DNA of 64,000 nt from positions 2,909,501-2,973,500 of the forward strand of contig NZ_CP011774.1 of assembly GCF_001412535.1 (NCBI RefSeq). The letters run 5' to 3'. Shown here piece after piece: positions 41,914 to 50,627 of the stretch (the first letter of the stretch is position 1; each line of letters begins with the position of its first letter). The position numbers were made by a program, and so were the translations under genes. The notes beneath the pieces were generated by a model. That model had not been told where the DNA came from, did no database searches, and saw only the letters and a list, made by a program, of their open reading frames with translations. Source of the DNA: Limnohabitans sp. 63ED37-2 (GTDB taxonomy: Bacteria > Pseudomonadota > Gammaproteobacteria > Burkholderiales > Burkholderiaceae_C).

Positions 41914-41928
41914 AAATCACCAATCAGT

Positions 41929-42447
41929 TCAAAAAAGGGTCGGTTTCGATTTGCGTTGCATCCAGCCCAGCGCCATGGCCAGCCAATACACCTTCATCGT
42001 CACCACAAAACCGGCCACCAAGGCAAACCAGTTCAGATCAGAAATCACTTTGGGCGCCACCAGGAGCAACGCCACGGTCAAGACAATCTTGACCAACTCC
42101 CACACCATCAGGCCCATCAAAGCTGAGCCTGGCTGGGTGCGCCGCATTTGTCGGCTCAAGGCCCGTACAAACACAACGGCAGGAACCACCACAGCCACCG
42201 AACCCCAGGCTGAAGACGCAGCAAGCTTCCACTCACCCGTGAACAACCCGGTTACAAGCGCCATCAAAGCGCCCACCCCCACCTGCAAAAACAACACTCG
42301 CCAAGGCGAAGCCTGTGGGTTGTGTTGTCGCCAGGCCCGCGCTTGTTCAGCGCTCAGGGGCTTGAATTCGGGTTCGAGACCTTCATCTGCAGCATCTGGC
42401 GTGTCACTGGGCATACCCGTTTTCAGGGATGAGGCGATTTTGGTCAT
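41929..42447 (-). CDS. atpI: ATP synthase assembly protein I
   Basis: 172 residues. A polar N-tail of about 45 residues precedes four hydrophobic spans (VLFLQVGVGALMALVTGLF; GSVAVVVPAVVFVRALS; ELVKIVLTVALLLVAPKV; WFALVAGFVVTMKVYWLAMA). AtpI proteins help c-ring assembly or magnesium supply. It is the first gene of the operon, as usual. The N-tail is longer than in many homologues. Confidence 0.9.
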   Translation of the reverse strand: MTKIASSLKTGMPSDTPDAADEGLEPEFKPLSAEQARAWRQHNPQASPWRVLFLQVGVGALMALVTGLFTGEWKLAASSAWGSVAVVVPAVVFVRALSRQMRRTQPGSALMGLMVWELVKIVLTVALLLVAPKVISDLNWFALVAGFVVTMKVYWLAMALGWMQRKSKPTLF

Positions 42448-42496
42448 CTCAAATTACACCGTGGTTACAAACGCGGCGAACACTGCAAAGCCTCTG

Positions 42497-42502
42497 ATTA
42501 TA
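42497..42502 (-). promoter_or_regulatory. -10 element upstream of the atp operon
   Basis: ATTATA on the plus strand reads TATAAT on the minus strand, 49 bases before the atpI start. No good -35 hexamer lies at 16-18 bases further upstream, so another activator or a weak promoter is possible. Confidence 0.5.
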
Positions 42503-42638
42503 CGTAGAAACCCGTGCGTTCCTACTTTTTTTGATCCATGCCCCATTGCCCTTGGCTCAAAACGGCCAATACCAGCGGCGACAATGGGCACGAAGGGTCG
42601 TTGGACCTTGGCTTTCCACGTTAAAGATCGGCTGATGT

Positions 42639-43085
42639 ATGTACGAATGGTTTAAATTTCTTCACTTGGCGGCAGCCATCGTCTGGCTGGGCGGCATGGC
42701 CTTGGTCATTTTGGCGCTGCGCCCGGTGGTCATCACCCAAATGGCGCCCCCCGAGCGTCTGGCCCTGATGGCAGCCGTGCTGAGCAGGTTTTTTTCCATG
42801 GTTTGGATCTCGATTGCCTTGATTTTGACCAGCGGTTTCTGGATGCTGTCGATGGCCGACATGACGCTCGCCCCCAAGGGTTGGCACGCCATGTCGGGCC
42901 TGGGGCTGCTGATGTGCCTGATTTTTGCCCACATCTGGTTTGCGCCCTTTCGCCGCTTGAAAGCTGCTGTGGCCAACACCGATTGGCCCGCAGCAGGCAA
43001 GGCTTTGGGGCAAATTCACCCCTTGGTGCTGACCAATTTTGCTTTGGGCTGGTTGGCGGTTTTGGCGGTCATCGTCTGGCGTTAA
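42639..43085 (+). CDS. CopD-like four-helix membrane protein
   Basis: 148 residues with four hydrophobic spans. Histidines sit within or at the edges of the spans: FLHLAAAIVWLGGM, KGWHAMSGLG, LIFAHIWFAPF and GQIHPLVLTNFALGW. This pattern resembles CopD/DUF2269-type proteins and could bind haem b or copper; ligands are inferred. The gene is divergent from the atp operon over 191 bases and 25 bases before ybeD. No copper-resistance partner is present. Confidence 0.7.
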   Translation: MYEWFKFLHLAAAIVWLGGMALVILALRPVVITQMAPPERLALMAAVLSRFFSMVWISIALILTSGFWMLSMADMTLAPKGWHAMSGLGLLMCLIFAHIWFAPFRRLKAAVANTDWPAAGKALGQIHPLVLTNFALGWLAVLAVIVWR

Positions 43086-43110
43086 GCTAGTAGGCAAAAC
43101 GGACCTTTTC

Positions 43111-43410
43111 ATGAGCGCTTCCATCACACCCCCCGCTGGCATCGACCCGCGCAAAGACACCCTGATCGAGTACCCCTCGGTCTTCCCAATCAAGGTCATG
43201 GGCGCCATGGTCGACGGCTTTGCCGAAGCCATGTGCCAGGTCGCCCTGCAGTTCGATCCGGGCTTTGACCCCACCACCATCGAGTTGCGCCCCAGCAAAG
43301 GCGGCAACTACCTGGGCGTGACGCTCAGCATCACGGCGACCAGCCGCGAACAACTCGACGACCTTTACCGCGCCCTGACCTCGCACCCCATGGTCAAAAT
43401 CGTGCTTTGA
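43111..43410 (+). CDS. ybeD: YbeD/DUF493 family protein
   Basis: 99 residues. IEYPSVFPIKVMG at the N-terminus, then GNYLGVTLSITATSREQLDDLYRAL (read as two parts) and HPMVKIVL at the end match the ferredoxin-like DUF493/YbeD family. Members may regulate lipoate metabolism but the role is not proven. The ATG at 43111 is chosen for family length. The order ybeD-lipB-lipA is as in E. coli. Its end lies two bases before the lipB ATG. Confidence 0.9.
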   Translation: MSASITPPAGIDPRKDTLIEYPSVFPIKVMGAMVDGFAEAMCQVALQFDPGFDPTTIELRPSKGGNYLGVTLSITATSREQLDDLYRALTSHPMVKIVL

Positions 43411-43412
43411 GC

Positions 43413-44075
43413 ATGGACATCCGGCTTCTTGGGCAAGTCGACTACTTGCCAACCTACGAAGCCATGCAGGCCTTCACCGCCACTCGCACGCCTGAGACGC
43501 CCAATGAACTTTGGGTGTGCGAACACCCGCCTGTGTTCACCCAAGGGCTGGCGGGGCAAGCCTCGCACCTCTTGATGCCCGGCGACATTCCGGTGGTTCA
43601 AACCAATCGGGGTGGACAAGTCACATTTCATGGCCCCGGCCAAGTCATGGCTTACCCCTTGGTCAACCTGCAACGCGCCGGGTACTACGTCAAGGAATAC
43701 GTCTTCAAGCTGGAAGAATCGGTTATCCGCACACTGGCGCACTTCGGCGTCACAGGCCACCGGGTGGCTGGGGCTCCAGGCATCTATGTGCGCCTCGACG
43801 ACCCTTTCAGCCACGCAGCCTTGGTCGGCCCAGCCCCGGCAGGCGACCCCTTCAAGGGCTTGGGCAAAATCAGCGCCTTGGGCATCAAAGTCAGCCGCCA
43901 CTGCACCTACCACGGCGCGGCCCTGAACGTGGCCATGGACCTTCAACCCTTTGAGCGTATCAACCCCTGTGGTTATGCCGGCCTGAAAACCGTAGACCTT
44001 TTTACAATCGGTGTTGAAACCACCTGGGACGATGCTGCCCGTGTGCTGGCTGGCCAACTCGCCACCCGACTCTGA
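43413..44075 (+). CDS. lipB: Octanoyl-[ACP]:protein octanoyltransferase
   Basis: 220 residues. The conserved stretches are ELWVCEHPPVFTQGLAG, TNRGGQVTFHGPGQVMAYPL, the catalytic Lys in GLGKISALGIKVSRHCTYHG and the catalytic Cys in INPCGYAGLK. It moves the octanoyl group from acyl-carrier protein to lipoyl domains, ahead of LipA. A TTG two codons earlier overlaps ybeD, but the ATG at 43413 is preferred. Its frame contains a longer insert around DDPFSHAALVGPAPAGDP than E. coli LipB. Confidence 0.95.
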   Translation: MDIRLLGQVDYLPTYEAMQAFTATRTPETPNELWVCEHPPVFTQGLAGQASHLLMPGDIPVVQTNRGGQVTFHGPGQVMAYPLVNLQRAGYYVKEYVFKLEESVIRTLAHFGVTGHRVAGAPGIYVRLDDPFSHAALVGPAPAGDPFKGLGKISALGIKVSRHCTYHGAALNVAMDLQPFERINPCGYAGLKTVDLFTIGVETTWDDAARVLAGQLATRL

Positions 44076-44118
44076 AACGTCCCCTGACCTGCCGCCAAAC
44101 GGCGACCGAAAGAATCCG

Positions 44119-45126
44119 ATGAGCAATACCCCGACCGAACGCCAAGTGGTGCGCGAAGCACAAAGCGTAGAAAACTACGACCCCATGGCCAAGCAAAAGG
44201 CGGCCGCCAAACTCTCGCGCATTCCGGTCAAGGTGGAGCAGGCCGAGGTGCTCAAAAAGCCCGAATGGATCCGTGTCAAGGCGGGCTCGCCCACCACCCG
44301 CTTTTACGAAATCAAAGACGTGCTGCGCGCCAACAAATTGGTGACCGTGTGTGAAGAAGCCAGTTGCCCCAACATCGGTGAATGCTTTGGCAAGGGCACG
44401 GCCACCTTCATGATCATGGGCGACAAGTGCACGCGCCGCTGCCCGTTTTGCGACGTGGGCCACGGCCGCCCTGACCCACTCGATGTGAACGAGCCCGACA
44501 ACCTGGCCAAGACGATTGCGCAGCTCAAACTGCAATACGTGGTGATTACCAGCGTGGACCGCGATGACCTGCGCGACGGCGGCGCTGGACACTTTGTGGA
44601 ATGCATCCGCAAGACCCGTGAGCTCTCGCCCACCACCCAAATCGAAGTGCTGGTGCCCGACTTCCGCGGCCGCGACGACCGCGCCCTCGAGATCCTGAAG
44701 GCCGCGCCGCCCGATGTGATGAACCACAACATGGAAACCGTGCCGCGCCTCTACAAAGAAGCACGCCCAGGCTCGGACTACCAGTTCTCACTGAACCTGC
44801 TGAAAAAATTCAAAGCCCTGTTCCCGAATGTGCCCACCAAGAGCGGCCTGATGGTCGGCCTGGGCGAGACCGACGAAGAAATCTTGGAAGTCATGCGTGA
44901 CATGCGTGCGCACAACATCGAGATGCTCACCATTGGCCAGTACCTGGCCCCCAGCAACAGCCACCTGCCCGTGCGCCGCTACGTGCATCCCGACACCTTC
45001 AAGATGTTTGAGGCCAAGGCCTACGAAATGGGCTTTTCACACGCCGCGGTGGGTGCCATGGTGCGCAGCAGTTACCACGCCGACCAGCAGGCGCATTCGG
45101 CCCACCTGAACACCCCCGCCCGCTGA
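44119..45126 (+). CDS. lipA: Lipoyl synthase
   Basis: 335 residues, radical SAM enzyme. The auxiliary cluster motif is CEEASCPNIGECF (from about residue 78) and the radical SAM cluster motif is CTRRCPFCDVGHG (Cys104, 108, 111). The C-terminal Ser ligand region is MVRSSYHADQQA. It inserts two sulfurs into octanoyl-domains. An N-terminal extension of about 30 residues (ERQVVREAQSVENYDPM) is normal in betaproteobacteria. The gene follows lipB after 43 bases and is convergent with the OGT-like gene. Confidence 0.96.
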   Translation: MSNTPTERQVVREAQSVENYDPMAKQKAAAKLSRIPVKVEQAEVLKKPEWIRVKAGSPTTRFYEIKDVLRANKLVTVCEEASCPNIGECFGKGTATFMIMGDKCTRRCPFCDVGHGRPDPLDVNEPDNLAKTIAQLKLQYVVITSVDRDDLRDGGAGHFVECIRKTRELSPTTQIEVLVPDFRGRDDRALEILKAAPPDVMNHNMETVPRLYKEARPGSDYQFSLNLLKKFKALFPNVPTKSGLMVGLGETDEEILEVMRDMRAHNIEMLTIGQYLAPSNSHLPVRRYVHPDTFKMFEAKAYEMGFSHAAVGAMVRSSYHADQQAHSAHLNTPAR

Positions 45127-45177
45127 CCGACCAGCGCCTGAGCATCTGGGCCAGCCTGACTCGCCAGCTGGCGTGCT

Positions 45178-47070
45178 TCAAGCGCTCATCTTCTGCCGCC
45201 ACAGACCTTGCATCGCGGCCCACCAGTCGTGGGCAAAGCGAGGTGCATCGAACAGCGGCGAACTCGCCGCTTGGCTGCGCACTTGCTGGCGCAAGCTTAG
45301 CAGCCGCTCGGCCACCAGACCTCCCCCTTGGCCCCAGGCTACGGCTTGGGCCATGTATTCGGCCTCGCTGTGGGCCACCCAATCGTGCAGGCCCAGGTTG
45401 CTCAGCATGGCCTGGCCTTGTCTGCCCAGCATGCCGGGCATGGCCAACGTGAGGGTGGGTACCCCCATCCACAAGGCCTCTGCCGTGGTGGTGCCACCGG
45501 GATAAGGAAAGGTGTCGAGCAGGATGTCCACTTGGCTGTAGCTGTCCAGGTACTGCGCACGGCTGACCGGTGGCAACAAGTCCACCCGGGCTGGGTCGAT
45601 GCCCGCCGCCAGCAAGCGCTCGCCAAAGCGGCTCAGTTGCCCCGCATCGCTGAACTGAGGTGCCTGCAAACGCAAACGCGCCTGCGGGCAAGCGGCCAGA
45701 ATGTGCGCCCAAGCGGCCAGAACACCCGCGTTGATCTTGGGCAGCGTCTGGTAGCAGCCAAAAGTGATGAACCCATTGCGCAGGACCGGCGGCGCCGACG
45801 GCTCGGGGGCGGCTACAGGCGGGCTCATGCACAAACGGGTGTGGGGCAGGCGAACCACTTGCTCCACATACAAAGACTCTTCGCCCTCGGGCACACACAC
45901 CGGGTCGGCCAAGATGGCGTCCATTTGCGGCAAACCGGTGCTGGCAAAGTAGCCGAGCCAACTGACCTGGAGCGGTGCGGGTTTGGCCGCAAACACCGGC
46001 AGGCGGTTGCCTGCCGTGCGGCCGGACAAGTCCACCAGAATGTCCACGCCATCGCTGCGGATTTGCGCCGCCAGCCGCTCGTCGGTCCACAAATCCACCG
46101 TGTGCCAGGCCTCAAAAACCGGTCGAATACATGCGGTCAGCTCGTCCGATGTCGTGTCGTTGGCATAGGCCAACAAGCGCAACTGGCCAGAGGCCACGGC
46201 GGTGCTTGCCAGCGCCAGCAACACATCACGCAAAAAGTAGCCCACCGGGTGCTGGTGAAAATCGGCCGACACCAAGCCCACGCGCAAGGTTGGGGCCTGG
46301 GCCGGTCGGCGCGGCCATTCGGGCGCGGCCGGGTACAAGGGGGCGCAGCGGCGCAACAAGGCTTGGTGCGCAGCCTCATCGGGCGGGTAGCGGTAGTGCT
46401 GCACAAAAATCAGGTTGGCCAATGCATCGGCGTGATGCGGCGCCAGCGCCAGCGTGGCTTGGTAAGCGCGGCTGGCCTCTTCAAAGTCAAAAGCGTCTTG
46501 CCACCATTTGGCCAGGTTGAAATGCGCTTGCAAATGACCGGGCTCCAGCGCCAGCGTGGCCAGATAGGATGCTTTGGCCTCTTGGGTTCGACCCAGCGAT
46601 TGGTAGGTCAGGCCCAGATTCAGGTGCGCGTTGGCATGCCCCGGACGCAGCGCAATCGCCTGACGCAAATGCACCACAGCCTCCTCGTAACGTTGCAGTT
46701 TTTGCAAGCTCAGGCCCAAATTGGCCAGCGCCTCCACATGCCCAGGTTGTTCACGCAGCAAGTCTTGGTAAAGCTCAACGGCCAAAGCCAGACGATGGGT
46801 GCAGGCCGCCAAGGTGGCCTTCAGGTTCAGCGCAGACAAGCGGTAGGCCTGGGGCACACCCGACTGCGCCAACAAGGCGTCGGTGCGGCTTTCGGCCTGC
46901 GCCCATTCGCCCTTTTGGTAGTCGCTCACCGCCTCTTCCAGCAAAGCTTGGCAGGCAGCGGGCGTGGTGCCAGCTGAGGGCCGGGACGCAGGCACCGCAA
47001 CCTGCCCCAAGAGCTTGCTCAGCATGCCTGAAGGCTTGGCTGGGCGGCCTTTCGCGGGTGTTTTTTTCAT
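45178..47070 (-). CDS. TPR protein with SPINDLY-type O-GlcNAc transferase domain
   Basis: About 630 residues. An N-terminal array of tetratricopeptide repeats (about residues 45-235) includes GHVEALANLGLSLQKLQRYE and GHANAHLNLGLTYQSLGRTQ. The C-terminal half is an OGT/GT41 domain with LRVGLVSADFHQHPVGYFLR (conserved His), DILVDLSGRTAGNRLPVFAA, FITFGCYQTLPKINAGVLAA (conserved Lys) and FPYPGGTTTAEALWMGVPTL. Such proteins transfer GlcNAc or another sugar to Ser/Thr of proteins; the bacterial target is unknown. The start is uncertain (MKKTPAKG chosen; earlier ATG or TTG to 47109 possible). It is flanked by unrelated genes. Confidence 0.85.
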   Translation of the reverse strand: MKKTPAKGRPAKPSGMLSKLLGQVAVPASRPSAGTTPAACQALLEEAVSDYQKGEWAQAESRTDALLAQSGVPQAYRLSALNLKATLAACTHRLALAVELYQDLLREQPGHVEALANLGLSLQKLQRYEEAVVHLRQAIALRPGHANAHLNLGLTYQSLGRTQEAKASYLATLALEPGHLQAHFNLAKWWQDAFDFEEASRAYQATLALAPHHADALANLIFVQHYRYPPDEAAHQALLRRCAPLYPAAPEWPRRPAQAPTLRVGLVSADFHQHPVGYFLRDVLLALASTAVASGQLRLLAYANDTTSDELTACIRPVFEAWHTVDLWTDERLAAQIRSDGVDILVDLSGRTAGNRLPVFAAKPAPLQVSWLGYFASTGLPQMDAILADPVCVPEGEESLYVEQVVRLPHTRLCMSPPVAAPEPSAPPVLRNGFITFGCYQTLPKINAGVLAAWAHILAACPQARLRLQAPQFSDAGQLSRFGERLLAAGIDPARVDLLPPVSRAQYLDSYSQVDILLDTFPYPGGTTTAEALWMGVPTLTLAMPGMLGRQGQAMLSNLGLHDWVAHSEAEYMAQAVAWGQGGGLVAERLLSLRQQVRSQAASSPLFDAPRFAHDWWAAMQGLWRQKMSA

Positions 47071-47254
47071 GGGGCAATGGCGCATTGCGCGCAACAGATC
47101 TTTGGTCAAAAGTGGATTTTAGTGATCAAGCAGCCCATCGTGCGATGCCTTGGCGCATTCACCGAATGGAGCCAACGCGAGCGCTGCGAGGAATGGGCTT
47201 TTCCCCTAAACTGGCGACCACCCAAAGCGCTCACGCCCATCACTTAAGGCCCCC

Positions 47255-48139
47255 ATGACCGACACCACCGCTGACGCCACCGCCTACACCCCACCCAAAG
47301 TCTGGACCTGGAACAAAGCCAATGGCGGGCGATTTGCCAACATCAACCGCCCCATCGCAGGGGCCACCCACGAGCAAGACTTGCCGCGCGGCCAACACCC
47401 GCTGCAGCTTTACTCCATGGGCACGCCCAATGGCGTCAAGGTCACGGTGATGCTCGAAGAATTGTTGGCTTTGGGGCACACGGGTGCCGAATACGATGCC
47501 TGGCTCATCCGCATCCAAGAAGGTCAGCAGTTTGGCAGCGGCTTTGTGAGCGTCAACCCCAACTCCAAAATTCCGGCACTGCTGGACTGCAGCGGCGAGC
47601 AGCCCGTGCGGGTGTTCGAGTCCGGCGCCATCTTGGTCTATCTGGCCGAAAAATTTGGCGCTCTGCTGCCCACCGACCCGGCCCAACGCGCTGAATGCAT
47701 GTCGTGGCTGTTTTGGCAAATGGGCAGCGCGCCTTATTTGGGCGGTGGTTTCGGCCATTTTTATGCCTACGCCCCCTTCAAGATCGAATACGCCATCGAC
47801 CGCTTTGCCATGGAGGTCAAGCGCGAGATGGATGTGCTAGACCGCCGCTTGGCCGAATCCCGCTTCATCGCAGGCGACGAATACACGATTGCCGACATCG
47901 CCATTTGGCCCTGGTATGGCGCCCTGGCCAAAGGCCTGCTGTACGAGGCCGGCGAGTTCTTGGCGGTGCACACCTACACCCATGTGCAGCGCTGGGCCGA
48001 AGAACTGGCGCAACGCCCTGCCGTCAAACGCGGGCGCATGGTCAACCGCGTTGTGGGGACGCCCGAGTCTCAGCTGCACGAGCGCCACGATGCGGGTGAC
48101 TTCGACACCCGCACACAAGACAAAATCAAAGCCGCGTGA
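47255..48139 (+). CDS. yghU: Glutathione S-transferase, YghU type
   Basis: 294 residues. An N-terminal extension (VWTWNKANGGRFANINRPIAG) is typical of YghU, then a thioredoxin-like domain (LQLYSMGTPNGVKVTVMLEE, NSKIPALLDCSGEQPVRVFESG in two parts) and an all-helical domain with AGDEYTIADIAIWPW. YghU binds two glutathiones and acts as a disulfide-bond oxidoreductase. It is cytosolic. It is transcribed alone, divergent from the OGT-like gene and convergent with ptsI. Confidence 0.9.
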   Translation: MTDTTADATAYTPPKVWTWNKANGGRFANINRPIAGATHEQDLPRGQHPLQLYSMGTPNGVKVTVMLEELLALGHTGAEYDAWLIRIQEGQQFGSGFVSVNPNSKIPALLDCSGEQPVRVFESGAILVYLAEKFGALLPTDPAQRAECMSWLFWQMGSAPYLGGGFGHFYAYAPFKIEYAIDRFAMEVKREMDVLDRRLAESRFIAGDEYTIADIAIWPWYGALAKGLLYEAGEFLAVHTYTHVQRWAEELAQRPAVKRGRMVNRVVGTPESQLHERHDAGDFDTRTQDKIKAA

Positions 48140-48181
48140 CACCGCCGCCGGGCCATCTTGACCCGGCTCTCCCCATGCGGC

Positions 48182-49930
48182 TCAGGGGTTCATGCAGGCC
48201 GCAGGGTCTTCGCTGTCCAGCACCTGCTCGGCCCAGGGGGCCAATTTGGTGGTGTCCGAGCGCAGCACTTGGTGCTTGACCGACAGGATTTGTGACGGGT
48301 GCATGGAAAAGCTGCGCAGGCCCAGCCCGAGCAGCAAACGCGTCATGGCCACATCGCCGGCCATCTCGCCACACACCGACACGCCCTTGCCTTGGCGCTG
48401 GCACTCGGCAATGGTGTCCGCAATCAGCCGCAACACGGCCGGGTGCAGCGGGTCGTACAAATGCGCGACCGATTCATCGGCCCGGTCAATCGCCAAGGTG
48501 TACTGGATCAGGTCGTTGGTCCCGATCGATAAAAAGTCAAAGTGCTTGAGGAACAGGCGCAATGACAAGGCCGCAGCCGGAATTTCAATCATCGCGCCAA
48601 GGCGCACCGGACCGTGCACCTGTCCGCGCCGATCCAACTCGTGGCGGGCCTGGTCGACCAAGGCCAAGGTTTGGCGTATCTCGCTGCCGTGGGCCAACAT
48701 GGGGATCAGCAAATTCACCTGTCCATGGGCAGCGGCACGCAAGATGGCCCGCAGTTGCGTGAGGAACATGGACGGATCGGCCAGGCACCAGCGAATGGCA
48801 CGCAAGCCCAAGGCTGGGTTCAGGTGCGAGGCTTCGTGGCGGCTCTCATCGAGCGGTTTGTCGGCCCCCACATCCACCGTGCGGATGGTCACAGGCAAAC
48901 CGTTCATGCCATCCACGGCTCGGCGATAAGCCTGGTACTGCTCTTCTTCGTCTGGCAAATGGCCTTGGCGGCCCATGAACAAAAATTCGCTGCGAAACAA
49001 GCCCACACCCACAGCACCCGCTGCGATGGCGGCATGTGTGTCTTCGGGCATTTCAATGTTGGCCAACAGCTCGATCTTTTGCCCATCCAGGGTGACCGAT
49101 GGTGTGTGCCGCAAACGGGCCAGGCGCTCGCGCTCGAGATCGCCCTGGCGCTGCTTGAAGCCGTAATCGGCCATGATGATGGGCGATGGGTCGACGATGA
49201 TCACGCCCGCATCGCCATCAATGATGACCCAGTCGTCTTGCTTGACCAGCTGGCTGGCGGTGCGTGCACCCACCACGGCCGGGATGTCGAGGCTGCGGGC
49301 CACGATGGCAGTGTGAGACGTCTTGCCACCGACATCGGTGACAAACCCGGTGAACACGCTTTGCTTGAATTGCAGCATGTCGGCAGGCGAGAGGTCGTGC
49401 GCCACCAGCACCAGCGGCACATCGGTATCGCCCAGCTGCAGTTCTTGCTGAGGCCGCTGAGGTCGCTTGGCCTGGGCCACCATGGCACCCGTTCCTTTGA
49501 GGCAATGCAGCACCCGCTCACCCACTTGCTCCATGTCGGCTTTGCGTTCGCGCAGGTAAGGGTCTTCCATCTCCTCGAACTGGCGCACGATGATGTCGAG
49601 CTGGCTGGTCAGCGCCCATTCGGCGTTGTACAGGCGTGTCTTGATCCAGTGGACCACGCCTGACGTCAGCTCTTCGTCTTGCAGCAACATCAGGTGCACG
49701 TCGAGCAAGGCCGCCAGCTCGTGCGGCGCATCCTTGGGCATGTCTTTTTGCAGGCGCTGCAGCTCATCGACCACCGCATCGCGGGCCACGCGCAAACGTT
49801 GAATCTCGCTGTTGACTTGCTCGGGCTGCACAAAATAGTGCGCCACATCGACGCGGCTGGAGGCCACCAAGACGGCTCGCCCAATGGCAATGCCACGCGC
49901 CACCGCCAAGCCATGGATGCTGAAGGTCAT
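48182..49930 (-). CDS. ptsI: PTS enzyme I
   Basis: 582 residues. The phospho-His lies in VTDVGGKTSHTAIVARSLDI, and GLFRSEFLFMGR, ALGLRAIRWCLADPSMF, MIEIPAAALSLRLF, FDFLSIGTNDLIQYTLAIDR and VSVCGEMAGDV (catalytic Cys) are standard. It takes phosphate from PEP and passes it to HPr. It ends a three-gene operon (EIIA-Man, HPr, EI) and starts three bases after ptsH. No sugar permease (EIIB/EIIC) is encoded nearby, which suggests a regulatory PTS. Confidence 0.96.
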   Translation of the reverse strand: MTFSIHGLAVARGIAIGRAVLVASSRVDVAHYFVQPEQVNSEIQRLRVARDAVVDELQRLQKDMPKDAPHELAALLDVHLMLLQDEELTSGVVHWIKTRLYNAEWALTSQLDIIVRQFEEMEDPYLRERKADMEQVGERVLHCLKGTGAMVAQAKRPQRPQQELQLGDTDVPLVLVAHDLSPADMLQFKQSVFTGFVTDVGGKTSHTAIVARSLDIPAVVGARTASQLVKQDDWVIIDGDAGVIIVDPSPIIMADYGFKQRQGDLERERLARLRHTPSVTLDGQKIELLANIEMPEDTHAAIAAGAVGVGLFRSEFLFMGRQGHLPDEEEQYQAYRRAVDGMNGLPVTIRTVDVGADKPLDESRHEASHLNPALGLRAIRWCLADPSMFLTQLRAILRAAAHGQVNLLIPMLAHGSEIRQTLALVDQARHELDRRGQVHGPVRLGAMIEIPAAALSLRLFLKHFDFLSIGTNDLIQYTLAIDRADESVAHLYDPLHPAVLRLIADTIAECQRQGKGVSVCGEMAGDVAMTRLLLGLGLRSFSMHPSQILSVKHQVLRSDTTKLAPWAEQVLDSEDPAACMNP

Positions 49931-49933
49931 GGC

Positions 49934-50203
49934 TTATTCGCCTTCGCCGAATTTGTCGTTGATCAGCGCCAACAGGGCCGTCAAGGCCTCTTCATCGCGT
50001 TCGCCTTGGGTGTCCAGCATCACCTCACTGCCCAGCCCTGCGGCCAGCATCATGACGCCCATGATGCTTTTGGCGTTGATGCGGCGCTCGCCCTTGCTCA
50101 TCCAGACATCACACGGAAAGCTGCCAGCCAATTTGGTCAACTTGGCAGAGGCTCGGGCGTGCAAGCCCAATTTATTGCTGATGGTCACGGTGGCTTGGGG
50201 CAT
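49934..50203 (-). CDS. ptsH: HPr phosphocarrier protein
   Basis: 89 residues. His15 in KLGLHARASAK is phosphorylated by EI. Ser46 in NAKSIMGVMMLAA is in the motif recognised by HPr kinase/phosphorylase, so this HPr may be regulated by Ser phosphorylation if that kinase is present elsewhere. Its start overlaps the end of the EIIA gene by 32 bases, a long overlap that couples translation. It is between EIIA and ptsI. Confidence 0.96.
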   Translation of the reverse strand: MPQATVTISNKLGLHARASAKLTKLAGSFPCDVWMSKGERRINAKSIMGVMMLAAGLGSEVMLDTQGERDEEALTALLALINDKFGEGE

Positions 50204-50615
50204 GTCTCTGTCCGATTTGGTTTTGGGGGGCGGTGCTGCCCACTGGCATCACGCCTTGGGTGCCGCCTGCGTGGGCGCGTGCGGCCAGGGCTTCCAGGCT
50301 TTCATGGCGGTAACAAACGCTGCGCAGCAGCATGGGCAAATTGACCCCGGCCACCAGCCGCGTGTGAAGGCCATCGCCCAGTTGCTGGGCCACATTGCAG
50401 GGCGTGGCACCAAACACGTCACTGAGCAGCAACACCTCGGTCGTGCCCAGGGCGGTCATGGCTTCGTGCGCCCGGGCCAGGCTGTCTTCGGGCGCATCGT
50501 GGGGCAACACGTCCAGTGCCAAAACGCCCGTCGCGCAGTCAGGAAACACATGCAGGGCGCACTCGCGCAAGGCGGTGGCCAGCGGGGCGTGGGCGATGAT
50601 GAGGATGCCAATCAT
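50172..50615 (-). CDS. Mannose-family PTS EIIA component
   Basis: 147 residues. GILIIAHAPLATALRECALH holds the phospho-His near residue 9, and TALGTTEVLLLSDVFGATPC and RLVAGVNLPMLLRSVCYR are typical of the EIIA-Man fold. It accepts phosphate from HPr. Without a cognate permease it probably signals the PEP/pyruvate state, as proposed for similar betaproteobacterial systems linked to polyhydroxyalkanoate or other regulation. Its last 32 bases overlap ptsH. The MFS gene upstream ends 12 bases before its start. Confidence 0.9.
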   Translation of the reverse strand: MIGILIIAHAPLATALRECALHVFPDCATGVLALDVLPHDAPEDSLARAHEAMTALGTTEVLLLSDVFGATPCNVAQQLGDGLHTRLVAGVNLPMLLRSVCYRHESLEALAARAHAGGTQGVMPVGSTAPQNQIGQRHAPSHRDHQQ

Positions 50616-50627
50616 GATGAGGTCTGA

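Noticed and set aside
45328..46977. 549-codon open frame on the plus strand
   Set aside because: It is antisense to the TPR/OGT-like gene and resembles no family.
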